This document shows positions 16,967 to 25,009 of a stretch of DNA of 64,000 nt, piece after piece. Below the pieces are notes generated by a model. That model did no database searches. It was not told the origin of the DNA and worked only from the letters and a program-made list of their open reading frames with translations. The DNA comes from Streptomyces sp. LUP47B. Its GTDB lineage: Bacteria; Actinomycetota; Actinomycetes; Streptomycetales; Streptomycetaceae. The stretch lies in contig NZ_MJAH01000007.1 in the NCBI RefSeq assembly GCF_001746295.1, positions 272,792 through 336,791 on the forward strand. Reading direction: 5' to 3'. How positions within the stretch are numbered: position 1 is the stretch's first letter; each line of letters opens with the position of its first letter. Position numbers and translations under genes: made by a program.

Positions 16967-17713
16967 ATGACTGGGAGACTGGCGGGCAGGACCGCCGTCG
17001 TGACCGGGGGCAGTACGGGCATCGGGCAGGAGATCGCCCGCAGGCTCGCGGCGGAGGGCGCGGACATCGCCGTGGCGGACATCGATCCGGCCGAGGAGAC
17101 GCGCGAACTCGTCACACAGACCGGTCGGCGGTTCTTCAGCGACAAGGTCGACGTCTCGGACGAGGACGCGATCCAGGAGTTCGCCGCCCGGGTCCGACGT
17201 GAGCTCGGCGCCGCCGACATCCTGGTGAACAACGCGGCCGTCGTACTGCTCGCCGACATCGACCACGTGACCTTCGACGAGTGGCGTCGCACCTTCGCCG
17301 TCAACGTGGACGGCCCCTTCCTGGCCTCCAAGGCGTTCCTGCCGGACCTGAAGGAGTCCGGGGCGGGACGGATCATCAACATCACGTCGTCGAGCTACTG
17401 GACTCCACCGCCCCCCTTCGTCTCCTACATCTCCTCCAAGGGCGCGCTGAACGGGCTCACCTCTGTCCTGGCCGCCAACCTCGCCGCGCACCGCATCACC
17501 GTCAACGGCGTCGCGGCGAGCTTGGTCCGCACGGCCACGGCCGCGGAGAAGACGAGCGAGGAATTCTTCGAGCAGACCGTGCGGATGCAGAACATCAAGC
17601 GGGTGCAGATGCCGGCCGACGTCTCGGGTGTCGTCGCGTTTCTCGCCTCCGACGACGCCGCGTTCATCACGGGGCAGATCGTCGTCGCGGACGGCGGAAG
17701 CACGCGCCGCTGA
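16967..17713 (+). CDS. SDR-family oxidoreductase
   Basis: A 248-residue classical short-chain dehydrogenase. Cofactor motif TGGSTGIG is near residue 14; DIDP at the end of the second strand suggests NAD preference. NNAA replaces the usual NNAG. The active site is Ser in NITSSSY and Tyr-x3-Lys in VSYISSKGAL. The tail ITGQIVVADGGSTRR is typical. It lies behind IclR box 4, so it probably belongs to the aromatic regulon. A second SDR (9342-10160) is only distantly alike, implying two different alcohol/ketone steps. Confidence 0.88.
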   Translation: MTGRLAGRTAVVTGGSTGIGQEIARRLAAEGADIAVADIDPAEETRELVTQTGRRFFSDKVDVSDEDAIQEFAARVRRELGAADILVNNAAVVLLADIDHVTFDEWRRTFAVNVDGPFLASKAFLPDLKESGAGRIINITSSSYWTPPPPFVSYISSKGALNGLTSVLAANLAAHRITVNGVAASLVRTATAAEKTSEEFFEQTVRMQNIKRVQMPADVSGVVAFLASDDAAFITGQIVVADGGSTRR

Positions 17714-17869
17714 GGCGTCTCGTCGGAACCAACCGCTGGATCCGCACGGTAGAGCGACGAGATCACTCGATCGTGAGTTCCTCCACGGCCGCCCCCTGGG
17801 TGCCGCGATGCTCGCAAGGGCGGTGCGCGCCCAGGGCCGCCTGGCCGTACGACGGACGAGGGAGACGGC

Positions 17870-18154
17870 GTGACGCGAGATGCGGAACCGCGCGGAGGCG
17901 GGAACAGCGACAGCCAGGCACTTCTGCTGGCTGCCGGACTGGCCGATCTCGCGGTGAGCACTGTGGGTTCGGCCCTGGGGACGGTGCGAGGGCTGTTGCG
18001 CCGGTCGGACGCCACCGAGCTGGCCGGGGAGGCGGAGCGCGAACTCGTGGCGCGGGGGCGTCTGGTGCTGGACCGGTATGCGGCCGTGCCTCCGGCCCAC
18101 TTGGAGATCCTCGCCCAGCGCGCCCTGGCCCGGAAGGCCGCCGGTGGCGTATGA
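17870..18154 (+). CDS. Small protein preceding polyprenyl synthase
   Basis: A 94-residue protein with a moderately hydrophobic, alanine-rich segment (ALLLAAGLADLAVSTVGSAL, about 16-35) and an amphipathic second half (EAERELVARGRLVLDRYAAV). No family is recognised. The GTG start follows GAGGGAG. Its end overlaps the polyprenyl synthase start by 11 bp, so translation is probably coupled. It may be a partner or membrane tether of the synthase; this is inference. Confidence 0.6.
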   Translation: MTRDAEPRGGGNSDSQALLLAAGLADLAVSTVGSALGTVRGLLRRSDATELAGEAERELVARGRLVLDRYAAVPPAHLEILAQRALARKAAGGV

Positions 18155-19199
18155 GCGGTGGGAGCCGACCCTGTTCAAGGCCCGCGTGGACGAGGTGCTG
18201 CGGGGGTTCGTCGCCCGGGAGGCCGACGAGTTCGCGGCCGTCGATCCGATGCTCGGCGCCGTGGCCGAGAGACTGGAGGCGGCGGTCACGCACGGCAAGC
18301 GGCTGCGGGCGGCGTTCTGCTACTGGGGGTGGCGGGCGGTGGGGCAGCCGGACAGCGACGCACTGGTGCGGGCGGCCGCCTCGATGGAACTGGTGCATGC
18401 CGCCGCGGTCGTGCACGACGACCTCATCGACGACAGCCCGCTGAGGCACGGCCGGCCCACGACCCACGTCGCCCTGCGCGCGGCCGTAGGGGACCGTCCC
18501 GACGCCGATGCCGCCGGGCGGTCCTTGGCGATGCTGGTGGGAGACCTGCTCATGGCGCTGGCCGGGCAGTTGTTCGCGGCCAGCGGTCTGCCCGCCGCGT
18601 ATCTCGTCCGGGCCCGCCCGTTGTGGGCGGTGATGGCCCGTGAGCTGATCGCGGGCGAGTGTCTGGAGATCCTGCGTACCGGTGCCGGTCCGGACACCGA
18701 GGCGTCGCTGAAGGTGATCCGCTACAAGACCGCCAAGTACACGGTCGAACAGCCCCTGTTGATCGGTGGTGCGCTGGCCGGCGCGAGCATGCGGCTTCGC
18801 GAGGGCTACTCGGCGTACGGACTGCCGCTGGGCGAGGCGTTCCAGCTGCGGGACGACCTGCTCGGACTCTTCGGGGACCCCGAGCTCACCGGCAAGGCCA
18901 ATGCCGACGACGTGCGCGGCCGACGGCCCACCGCGCTGCTGGCGGAGACATGGCGGCTCGCCGACGACGCGGAGCGGGAGTCGCTGGACACGCTGCTGGG
19001 CCGGGACGACCCGGACGGCAACGCGCTGGACGCGGTGCGCGAGGTGATGCGCCGGCTGAAGGCGCCCGACCGCATCGAGAGCATGATCGGGGCACGGGTC
19101 GAGGAGGCTCTCGACGTCCTGCACGAACTGGATCTCCCGGCGCACGCCGAGGGCGGACTGACCGCGCTCGCGCATTCCGCGGCGGTACGCCTGTCCTGA
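18144..19199 (+). CDS. Polyprenyl (geranylgeranyl-type) diphosphate synthase
   Basis: A 351-residue trans-isoprenyl diphosphate synthase condensing isopentenyl diphosphate onto an allylic diphosphate. The first Asp-rich motif is in VVHDDLIDDSP (about 92) and the second in FQLRDDLLGLFGD (about 233). YKTAKYT and GKRLRAAFCYW are also typical. Product chain length cannot be read with certainty; small residues before the first motif would favour C20 or longer. The GTG at 18144 is the only start that keeps the N-terminal helix and overlaps the preceding gene. The following gene, 83 bp on, encodes an MpaB/Lcp-type oxygenase. Confidence 0.88.
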   Translation: MAYERWEPTLFKARVDEVLRGFVAREADEFAAVDPMLGAVAERLEAAVTHGKRLRAAFCYWGWRAVGQPDSDALVRAAASMELVHAAAVVHDDLIDDSPLRHGRPTTHVALRAAVGDRPDADAAGRSLAMLVGDLLMALAGQLFAASGLPAAYLVRARPLWAVMARELIAGECLEILRTGAGPDTEASLKVIRYKTAKYTVEQPLLIGGALAGASMRLREGYSAYGLPLGEAFQLRDDLLGLFGDPELTGKANADDVRGRRPTALLAETWRLADDAERESLDTLLGRDDPDGNALDAVREVMRRLKAPDRIESMIGARVEEALDVLHELDLPAHAEGGLTALAHSAAVRLS

Positions 19200-19282
19200 C
19201 CGCTCGCATCCGGCCCGAGCCCTGCCCCCTGCCCTGACCCCGCCTGTCGTGAACGTTCCAGAGGAAGACGAGGAACCCTGCC

Positions 19283-20437
19283 GTGGCCTACACCGACGCA
19301 TCGCTGGACGCCCTGCGGCGAACCGGGGACGAACTCGCCGACGCCACCGTCGCCGAGCTCTTCGCACGCGGGGAGGTGGGCACGTTCAACACCCTGATGC
19401 GGTATGTCTCCACGGCAGGGGCTCCCCTGCCGGAGGATCTGCCGGACGTCGCGCGTGAGTACCTCGAAGCCACCCGCACTCCGCCGTCCTGGGTGGACTG
19501 GGCGGAGATGGAGAAGGCCCGGCTGTTCTTCATCGACAACAACGTGCACATCTCCACCGCGCTGTCCTTCGCCTCGATGCCCGCCTGCTACGTCGTGCCG
19601 CACGTGGCGAAGCTGCTGTCGGCCAGTCACGGCCTGCAGTACCCGTCCAAACGGATGGCGGAGACCGGGCAGTTCACCGTTCATCTGATGCAGCCCGACG
19701 CCTTCGAGGCCGGCAGCCGCTTCATCCCCGCCGCCCAGAAGGTCCGCCTCCTGCACGCCTCCATCCGCCACCACCTCACCCGCGAGAACAGCTGGGACAC
19801 CTCAGCACTCGGGACGCCGATCTGCCAGGAGGACATGATCGGCGGGCAGATGTTCTTCTCCCTGCTCGTCCTGGACAGCCTGCACCGCCTCGGCATCCAC
19901 ATGTCGACCGAGGGCGCGGAAGCGTACTACTACGCGTGGCGCGTGGTCGGCGCCATGCTCGGCGTCGACCAGGACGCCGTCCCCCGAACCCTCGACGAGG
20001 CCCGCCGGTTCCTCGACCTGTACATGGTCCGGCACATGGGACCTTCCGAGGAGGGCGCCCATCTGACCACACAGCTGATCGACCTCTACGAGGAGGTGGT
20101 GCCCGGCACCTTCTTCGACCCCATCGTCTCCGCCCTCATCCGCCACCTCATCGGCGACACCTGCGCCGACTGGCTCCACGTGCCGCGCACCTCGTGGGAC
20201 ACCGTCGTCAAGGCCGTGCCCCACCTCCTCGGGGTCCTGGAGACCATCGAGGACCGCTCCCCGCTCGGCGCCTGGGCCCTGGACCGCCTCGGCCACCTCA
20301 CCACGGTCCTCGAACTGTCCTCGCTCACCCGTGGACGCGTCATGCACTACGCGATCCCCGAGACGCTCAAGAAGGACTACGGCATCACCGGCGTACCCCG
20401 CACCCGCCGGTGGACCCCACCGACTCCCACCGTCTGA
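19283..20437 (+). CDS. MpaB/Lcp-type oxygenase (DUF2236)
   Basis: A 384-residue member of the DUF2236 family, which includes MpaB and the latex-clearing haem oxygenase Lcp that cleaves polyisoprene. The core segment KVRLLHASIRHHL (about 153-165) holds Arg and His residues at the place of the Lcp haem-pocket residues, and QFTVHLMQPDAFEAGSRF precedes it. There is no signal peptide, so it should act in the cytoplasm or at the membrane, unlike secreted rubber oxygenases. GTG start after GAGGAA. Its position behind a polyprenyl synthase suggests oxidation of an isoprenoid chain made by its neighbour. Substrate and haem content are inferred. Confidence 0.78.
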   Translation: MAYTDASLDALRRTGDELADATVAELFARGEVGTFNTLMRYVSTAGAPLPEDLPDVAREYLEATRTPPSWVDWAEMEKARLFFIDNNVHISTALSFASMPACYVVPHVAKLLSASHGLQYPSKRMAETGQFTVHLMQPDAFEAGSRFIPAAQKVRLLHASIRHHLTRENSWDTSALGTPICQEDMIGGQMFFSLLVLDSLHRLGIHMSTEGAEAYYYAWRVVGAMLGVDQDAVPRTLDEARRFLDLYMVRHMGPSEEGAHLTTQLIDLYEEVVPGTFFDPIVSALIRHLIGDTCADWLHVPRTSWDTVVKAVPHLLGVLETIEDRSPLGAWALDRLGHLTTVLELSSLTRGRVMHYAIPETLKKDYGITGVPRTRRWTPPTPTV

Positions 20438-20460
20438 CGACCCCCCGCGATTTTAGTATT

Positions 20461-20490
20461 TTGACATAGGTTTCTTTTCATAGGTAACTT
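20461..20490 (+). promoter_or_regulatory. Promoter for MarR gene, probably leaderless
   Basis: An AT-rich island with a -35-like TTGACA (20461-20466), 18 bp, and a -10-like TAACTT (20485-20490). The GTG start is only 7 bp further on, where transcription should begin, so the mRNA may be leaderless. A direct repeat CATAGGT (20465, 20479) overlaps the promoter and could bind the MarR protein. Confidence 0.5.
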
Positions 20491-20496
20491 TGTGTC

Positions 20497-20979
20497 GTGA
20501 CCGGAATCAGTGAGGCTCCCGCGAGCCAGGGTGTCGACCAGGTGGCCGCAGGCCTCGTGGCGTGCCTGCCCACGCTGAACCGGTACGTCAAACAGAGCAT
20601 CGACCGGCGATGGCCGTATCCCAAGCTCCCCGAGCGGCAGTTGGCCCTGCTCCAGTACGTCGCCGAGCACGACGGCGCGACCGTCCACCAGGCTGCCGAC
20701 GCGCTGCGGATGATGCCGAACAACGTCAGCGCCCTGGTCACCCGCCTCACCGACGCGGGTCTGCTGGAACGGCACCAGGACGAGGCCGACAAGCGTGTCG
20801 CGCACCTGCGTGTCACCGCCAAGGCGCGTCAACGCATCCGCCAGGCCGAGGACGTCGCGGCGCGACAGCTCGCGGCCGCGCTGCGGACCCTCACGGACGG
20901 CGACCGCGACGCCCTCGGCTCGGCGCTCGGCGCCCTCGAGGCTCTCACCCGGCGCCTGCGCGACCACTCCGCCACCTGA
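20497..20979 (+). CDS. MarR-family regulator
   Basis: A 160-residue MarR protein. Its winged helix spans ATVHQAADALRMMPNNVSAL with the wing DEADKRVAHLRVTAKA, flanked by the N- and C-terminal dimer helices. It lies directly upstream of a DHA2 exporter in the same direction, a common drug-responsive pair in which MarR represses both itself and the pump. The GTG start sits at the expected transcription start. Confidence 0.9.
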   Translation: MTGISEAPASQGVDQVAAGLVACLPTLNRYVKQSIDRRWPYPKLPERQLALLQYVAEHDGATVHQAADALRMMPNNVSALVTRLTDAGLLERHQDEADKRVAHLRVTAKARQRIRQAEDVAARQLAAALRTLTDGDRDALGSALGALEALTRRLRDHSAT

Positions 20980-21130
20980 CCGTCCGGTCCGGACGCCGTA
21001 CGCCTCCTGCCCTCGCCGCTGCTGCGGCAGGGCCGGGTGTGCTGCCCCCTGCGCAGCCGCCGCACACGGCTCGCCCCCACTTGTCCACGCGCCCCAGCCG
21101 CGCGCCGCACATCCCGAGGACAGCTCACAC

Positions 21131-23542
21131 ATGTCTGTCACCGCTGTTTCCACAGCGCCCACACCCGTGTCCGACCCCCATCCCCGCGGTCTTCGCGCCA
21201 ACCCCTGGCTGACGCTGATCGCCGTCGCGCTCGGCCTGTTCATGGTCGGCCTCGACGGTTCCGTCGTCTCGATCGCCAACGCCGAGATCGCCCGCGACCT
21301 GAACGCCACCACCGCCGAACTGCAGTGGGTCACCAACTCATACCTCCTCGCCCTCGCCGCCGCCCTCATCCTCGGCGGCAAGCTCGGCGACCGCTTCGGG
21401 CGACGCACGGTCTACCTCGTCGGCGTCGTCGGATTCACCCTCGCGTCCGTCGCGATCGGCCTCGCCGGTTCGATCGAGGGTGTCATCGCCTTCCGGGCCC
21501 TGCAGGGCCTCTTCGGCGCGATGCTCATGCCCAACACCCTGGCGTTGCTGCGTGCGGTCTTCCCGCCGAAGAAGTTCGGCATGGCGGTCGGTATCTGGGC
21601 GATGATCTCGTCCGTCGCCACCGCGCTCGGCCCGATCGTCGGCGGACTGCTCGTCCAGCATGTCAACTGGGAGTCCGTCTTCTACATCAACGCCCCCATC
21701 GGCGTGATCGCCCTGGTCTTCGGTCTCGTGGTACTGCCACAGTCCAGGAACGAGGCGGCGGCGAGCGAGAAGTTCGACGTGGCCGGCGTCGTTCTGCTCG
21801 CGCTCGGCCTGCTCGCCGTCGTCTTCGGCGTCGTCAAGGGCGAGACGTGGGGCTGGACTTCGGCCGACACGCTCGGCGTGATCGCCGGGGGTCTGATCGT
21901 CCTTGTCCTCTTCGGCTGGTACGAGACCCGCGTCGCGCACCCTCTCCTGCCCATGCGGCTGTTCCGCAACCCGGCCCTGACCATCGGTACGGTCGTCACC
22001 GCGCTGAACTTCTTCGTCCTGCTCGGTGTGATCTTCTTCGTGATGCTGTACCTGCAGAACGTGCACGGCTTCACGCCCGTGGAGTCCGGTGTGCGCACCC
22101 TGCCGCTCAGCCTCGCCTCCATGGTGGCCTCGCCGCTCGGCGCGAAGCTCACCGAGAAGTTCGGCCCGCGTCTGACCATGCCGCTCGGGATGGTGCTGCA
22201 GGCCGGCGCCGCGTTCACGATGCTCGCGTGGAGCGCCGACTCCTCGTACGCCGCCATGTGGCCGCCGTTCGTCGCGCTCGGTCTCGGCGTCGGCATCGTG
22301 ATGGCCGCGTCCTCCGACGCGATCGTCGGCAACGCCCCCGTCAAGGACGGCGGTATCGCCGGTGGCCTCCAGGCCACGTCGCTCCAGGTCGGCGGCGCGC
22401 TCGGCACCTCGGTGCTCGTCTCCCTCATCAGCAGCCGCGTCGGCTCCACGCTCACGGACTCACTGACCGACGCCGGCGTGCCCCACTCGGCGGCCGCTCG
22501 CTTCGAGGAGGCGAAGGACGCGGTCGCGATGGGCGTCACCCCGGTCTCCGACGCGATGCCCGCCCAGCTCAGGGCGGCGGTGGTGGAGGGCAGCCACACC
22601 GCGTTCATGAACGGCGTCCACACCGCCGTCCTGGTCACCGGCGTCCTCGCCCTGGTGGGCGCCGCCCTCGCGGCGTTGGGCCTCCGCGGCCGGGAGGACG
22701 GGCCCCACGAGCACACCGAGAGCACCGAGAGCACCGAGCACGACGCGAAGGCGCCGAACCCCGCCGCAGTCCGGTCCTCCGCCGGCGTCCCGGTCGGCGG
22801 GCACGTCATCGGCGCCGAGTCGGCACCCGTGCCGCGGGCGGTCATCACCCTGATCTCGCTGGGCGGGCGGCAGCTGGGCCGCATGGTGGCCCACTCGGAC
22901 GGCGCGTACACGATGGACGCGCCGGGCGCGGGAAGCTACGTGCTCATCGCCTCCGCCGAGGGCTACCAGCCGCAGGCGTCCACTGTCGTCGTCGGCGGCG
23001 AGCCGGTCTCGTACGACATCCTGCTCTCCGGCACCAGCGGCCTGGTCGGCACGGTCAGGTCGGCCGACCTCGGGAAGCCGGTCGCCGGCGCCATGGTGGT
23101 CGCGGCCGACGTGCGCGGCGAGGTGCGCGCCGCCGGGCTCTCCGACGCGGACGGCACCTTCGCCTTCGGCGAGCTGGCGCCCGGCCCGCTGACCCTCGCG
23201 GTGACCGCGGCCGGCTACCGGCCGATCGCGCTGCCCGTCGAGATCGCCGCGCAGGGCGTCACCAGGACCGAGCTCGAACTCTCCCCCGGGCTGCACGCGC
23301 GGGGCAGTGTCCAAGCCGCGGGCCGGCCGCTGAACGACGCGCGGGTCACGCTCATCGACACGGCGGGCAACGTGGTGGCCACCGCGACCACCGGCGAGGA
23401 CGGCGCCTATGCCTTCACCGACCTCGACGGCGGCGAGTACACGGTCACCGCAGCCGGCTACCCGCCGAAGGCCACCCAGGTGACCGTGCACGGCTCGGGC
23501 GTGGAAAGCCACGACATCGAGCTCGCCCACCCGGGCGAGTGA
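21131..23542 (+). CDS. DHA2-type MFS exporter with three C-terminal Ig-like repeats
   Basis: An 803-residue fusion. Residues about 25-520 form a 14-helix drug:proton antiporter (LDGSVVSIANAEIARDL, GGKLGDRFGRRTVYLVG). An acidic low-complexity linker (TESTESTEH) follows. Then three repeats of about 80 residues resemble carboxypeptidase regulatory-like or transthyretin-like domains, each with a G-V-x-x-A--P...A-V core and a DGAY or DGTF turn (about 550-635, 636-720 and 721-803). An even number of helices would put the repeats in the cytoplasm. Plain DHA2 pumps end near 520. It is regulated by the MarR protein upstream, and two hairpins terminate it. Confidence 0.9.
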   Translation: MSVTAVSTAPTPVSDPHPRGLRANPWLTLIAVALGLFMVGLDGSVVSIANAEIARDLNATTAELQWVTNSYLLALAAALILGGKLGDRFGRRTVYLVGVVGFTLASVAIGLAGSIEGVIAFRALQGLFGAMLMPNTLALLRAVFPPKKFGMAVGIWAMISSVATALGPIVGGLLVQHVNWESVFYINAPIGVIALVFGLVVLPQSRNEAAASEKFDVAGVVLLALGLLAVVFGVVKGETWGWTSADTLGVIAGGLIVLVLFGWYETRVAHPLLPMRLFRNPALTIGTVVTALNFFVLLGVIFFVMLYLQNVHGFTPVESGVRTLPLSLASMVASPLGAKLTEKFGPRLTMPLGMVLQAGAAFTMLAWSADSSYAAMWPPFVALGLGVGIVMAASSDAIVGNAPVKDGGIAGGLQATSLQVGGALGTSVLVSLISSRVGSTLTDSLTDAGVPHSAAARFEEAKDAVAMGVTPVSDAMPAQLRAAVVEGSHTAFMNGVHTAVLVTGVLALVGAALAALGLRGREDGPHEHTESTESTEHDAKAPNPAAVRSSAGVPVGGHVIGAESAPVPRAVITLISLGGRQLGRMVAHSDGAYTMDAPGAGSYVLIASAEGYQPQASTVVVGGEPVSYDILLSGTSGLVGTVRSADLGKPVAGAMVVAADVRGEVRAAGLSDADGTFAFGELAPGPLTLAVTAAGYRPIALPVEIAAQGVTRTELELSPGLHARGSVQAAGRPLNDARVTLIDTAGNVVATATTGEDGAYAFTDLDGGEYTVTAAGYPPKATQVTVHGSGVESHDIELAHPGE

Positions 23543-23546
23543 CACT

Positions 23547-23578
23547 CGCCGGTCCGGACACGCCCGTCCGGACCGGCG
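23547..23578 (+). terminator. Hairpin terminator 1 after exporter
   Basis: Perfect 13-bp arms (CGCCGGTCCGGAC and its complement) around a 6-nt loop, starting 5 bp after the exporter stop. Confidence 0.7.
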
Positions 23579-23594
23579 ACGAGGAAGCACGAAC

Positions 23595-23654
23595 CCGGTG
23601 TCGAGGGGCCCGTGGTGACAGACCACCACCGGCCCCTCGGCACCGGCCGTTTTT
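23595..23654 (+). terminator. Hairpin terminator 2 with T run
   Basis: A long stem: 16-nt outer arms CCGGTGTCGAGGGGCC and GGCCCCTCGGCACCGG (one T-G wobble), extended by an inner TGGTG/CACCA, followed by TTTTT at 23650-23654. It is the clearest intrinsic terminator in the window and separates the exporter from the glycosidase operon. Confidence 0.85.
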
Positions 23655-23666
23655 CACCCCCCTCGT

Positions 23667-23682
23667 GTAACGCTCAGGTTAC
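23667..23682. promoter_or_regulatory. Inverted repeat GTAAC-N6-GTTAC
   Basis: A small dyad 100 bp before the GH1 gene, just after the terminator. Its GTAAC core recurs in the 19-bp element at 23740. It may be a second operator of the glycosidase operon. Confidence 0.35.
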
Positions 23683-23739
23683 GAAACCCCGCTGCACCCT
23701 TCCCCGCCTGCCGATCCCGGTCTACGTTCCAGCGAAAAC

Positions 23740-23758
23740 CAACCACATGGTAACTGTT
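23740..23758 (+). promoter_or_regulatory. 19-bp element shared with tetR upstream region (copy 1)
   Basis: CAACCACATGGTAACTGTT, 22 bp before the GH1 start. It matches the element at 33067-33085 at 17 of 19 positions. Here it is bounded by CCAAC and GTTGG arms. It probably binds the TetR protein at 32235-32858. Confidence 0.6.
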
Positions 23759-23780
23759 GGCGTCAGGAAGGCACTCGACG

Positions 23781-24983
23781 ATGACCGATCTCGCTCCCGG
23801 ATTCCTCTGGGGCGCATCCACCGCACCGCACCAGATCGAAGGCAACAACCTCAACAGCGACTTCTGGGCGAACGAGGGACGCATCCCGGGCATGGAGCGC
23901 AGCGGCGACGCCTGCGACAGCTACCACCGCTACCGCGAGGACATGCGGCTGCTCGCGGACGCCGGGCTCAACGCCTACCGGTTCGGCATCGAGTGGGCCC
24001 GTATCGAGCCCGTCCCCGGCATGGTCTCGCGGGCCGAACTCGCCCACTACCGGCGCATGATCGACACGGCGTTCGAACTCGGTCTGACGCCGGTCGTGAC
24101 CCTGCACCACTTCACCAGCCCGCTCTGGTTCGCCGAGGAAGGCGGCTGGCTCGGCGAGCGCGCGGTCGACCGGTTCCGGACGTACGTCGAGACGGTCGCG
24201 CCGATCCTCGAAGGCGTCGAGTGGATCGTCACCATGAACGAGCCGAACATGCTGGCCATCATGGCCGGCATGGCGCGGGCCCTGCAGAACCCGCAGGCCG
24301 ACGGGGAGTGGCAGAGCCCCACCCTCGACAACGAGGGCCCGCGTCCGCCGCTGCCTGCCCCCGACCCGGCCATCGGCGCACGGTTCGTCGAGGCGCACCA
24401 CGCCGCGCGGGAGGTGCTGCGCGAGCGCACCGGCGCCAAGGTCGGCTGGACGGTCGCCAACCGCGCCTTCGTGGCCCGTCCCGGGGCGGAGGAGAAGAAG
24501 CGGGAGCTCGAGTACATCTGGGAGGACCTCTACCTGGAAGGGGCGCGCGGCGACGACTTCGTGGGCGTGCAGTCGTACTCCAGTCAGTGGGTCGGCCCGG
24601 AGGGCGTCGAGCCCTACCCTCCGCACCCGGACAACACGCTCGTGGGGACCGCCTACCGGCCCGACGCGCTGAGCATCGCGGTACGGCACACCGCCGAGGT
24701 CACCGACGGCCTGCCGATCCTGGTCACCGAGAACGGCATCGCCACCGGTGACGACAGCCGCCGTATCGCCTACACGGGCGAGGCCCTGGAGCATCTCGGC
24801 AAGGCGATCGCCGACGGGGTGGACGTACGCGGCTATCTGCACTGGAGCCTGCTCGACAACTACGAGTGGGGCCACTGGGCGCCGACGTTCGGCCTGGTCG
24901 CGGTCGACCGCGAGACGTTCGAGCGCCGGCCCAAGCCCTCGCTGGCCTGGCTGGGCGAGACCGCCCGCCACGGCCGGATCTGA
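23781..24983 (+). CDS. GH1 beta-glycosidase
   Basis: A 400-residue glycoside hydrolase family 1 enzyme releasing a beta-linked sugar from a small glycoside. FLWGASTAPHQIEG near the N-terminus binds the substrate. Acid/base Glu154 lies in TMNEPN, the nucleophile Glu317 in VTENG, and YLHWSLLDNYEW is the conserved C-terminal aglycone-side segment. There is no signal peptide, so it is cytoplasmic. ATG at 23781 after AGGAAGG; an upstream in-frame TTG is rejected. At 400 residues it is slightly short for GH1. First gene of a five-gene run with two other glycosidases and a transporter. Confidence 0.9.
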   Translation: MTDLAPGFLWGASTAPHQIEGNNLNSDFWANEGRIPGMERSGDACDSYHRYREDMRLLADAGLNAYRFGIEWARIEPVPGMVSRAELAHYRRMIDTAFELGLTPVVTLHHFTSPLWFAEEGGWLGERAVDRFRTYVETVAPILEGVEWIVTMNEPNMLAIMAGMARALQNPQADGEWQSPTLDNEGPRPPLPAPDPAIGARFVEAHHAAREVLRERTGAKVGWTVANRAFVARPGAEEKKRELEYIWEDLYLEGARGDDFVGVQSYSSQWVGPEGVEPYPPHPDNTLVGTAYRPDALSIAVRHTAEVTDGLPILVTENGIATGDDSRRIAYTGEALEHLGKAIADGVDVRGYLHWSLLDNYEWGHWAPTFGLVAVDRETFERRPKPSLAWLGETARHGRI

Positions 24984-25009
24984 CCGCACCGGCACTCGGA
25001 GGACACATC

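Noticed and set aside
17714-17869. Short frame ending REFLHGRPLGAAMLARAV and following residues before the polyprenyl operon
   Set aside because: It runs antisense-like through the SDR 3' end and has no independent start. Treated as leader sequence.
20982-20994. GTCCGG-T-CCGGAC palindrome after the MarR gene
   Set aside because: It is only a 6-bp G/C arm with one-base loop. Such palindromes are frequent at this base composition and no second site was found.
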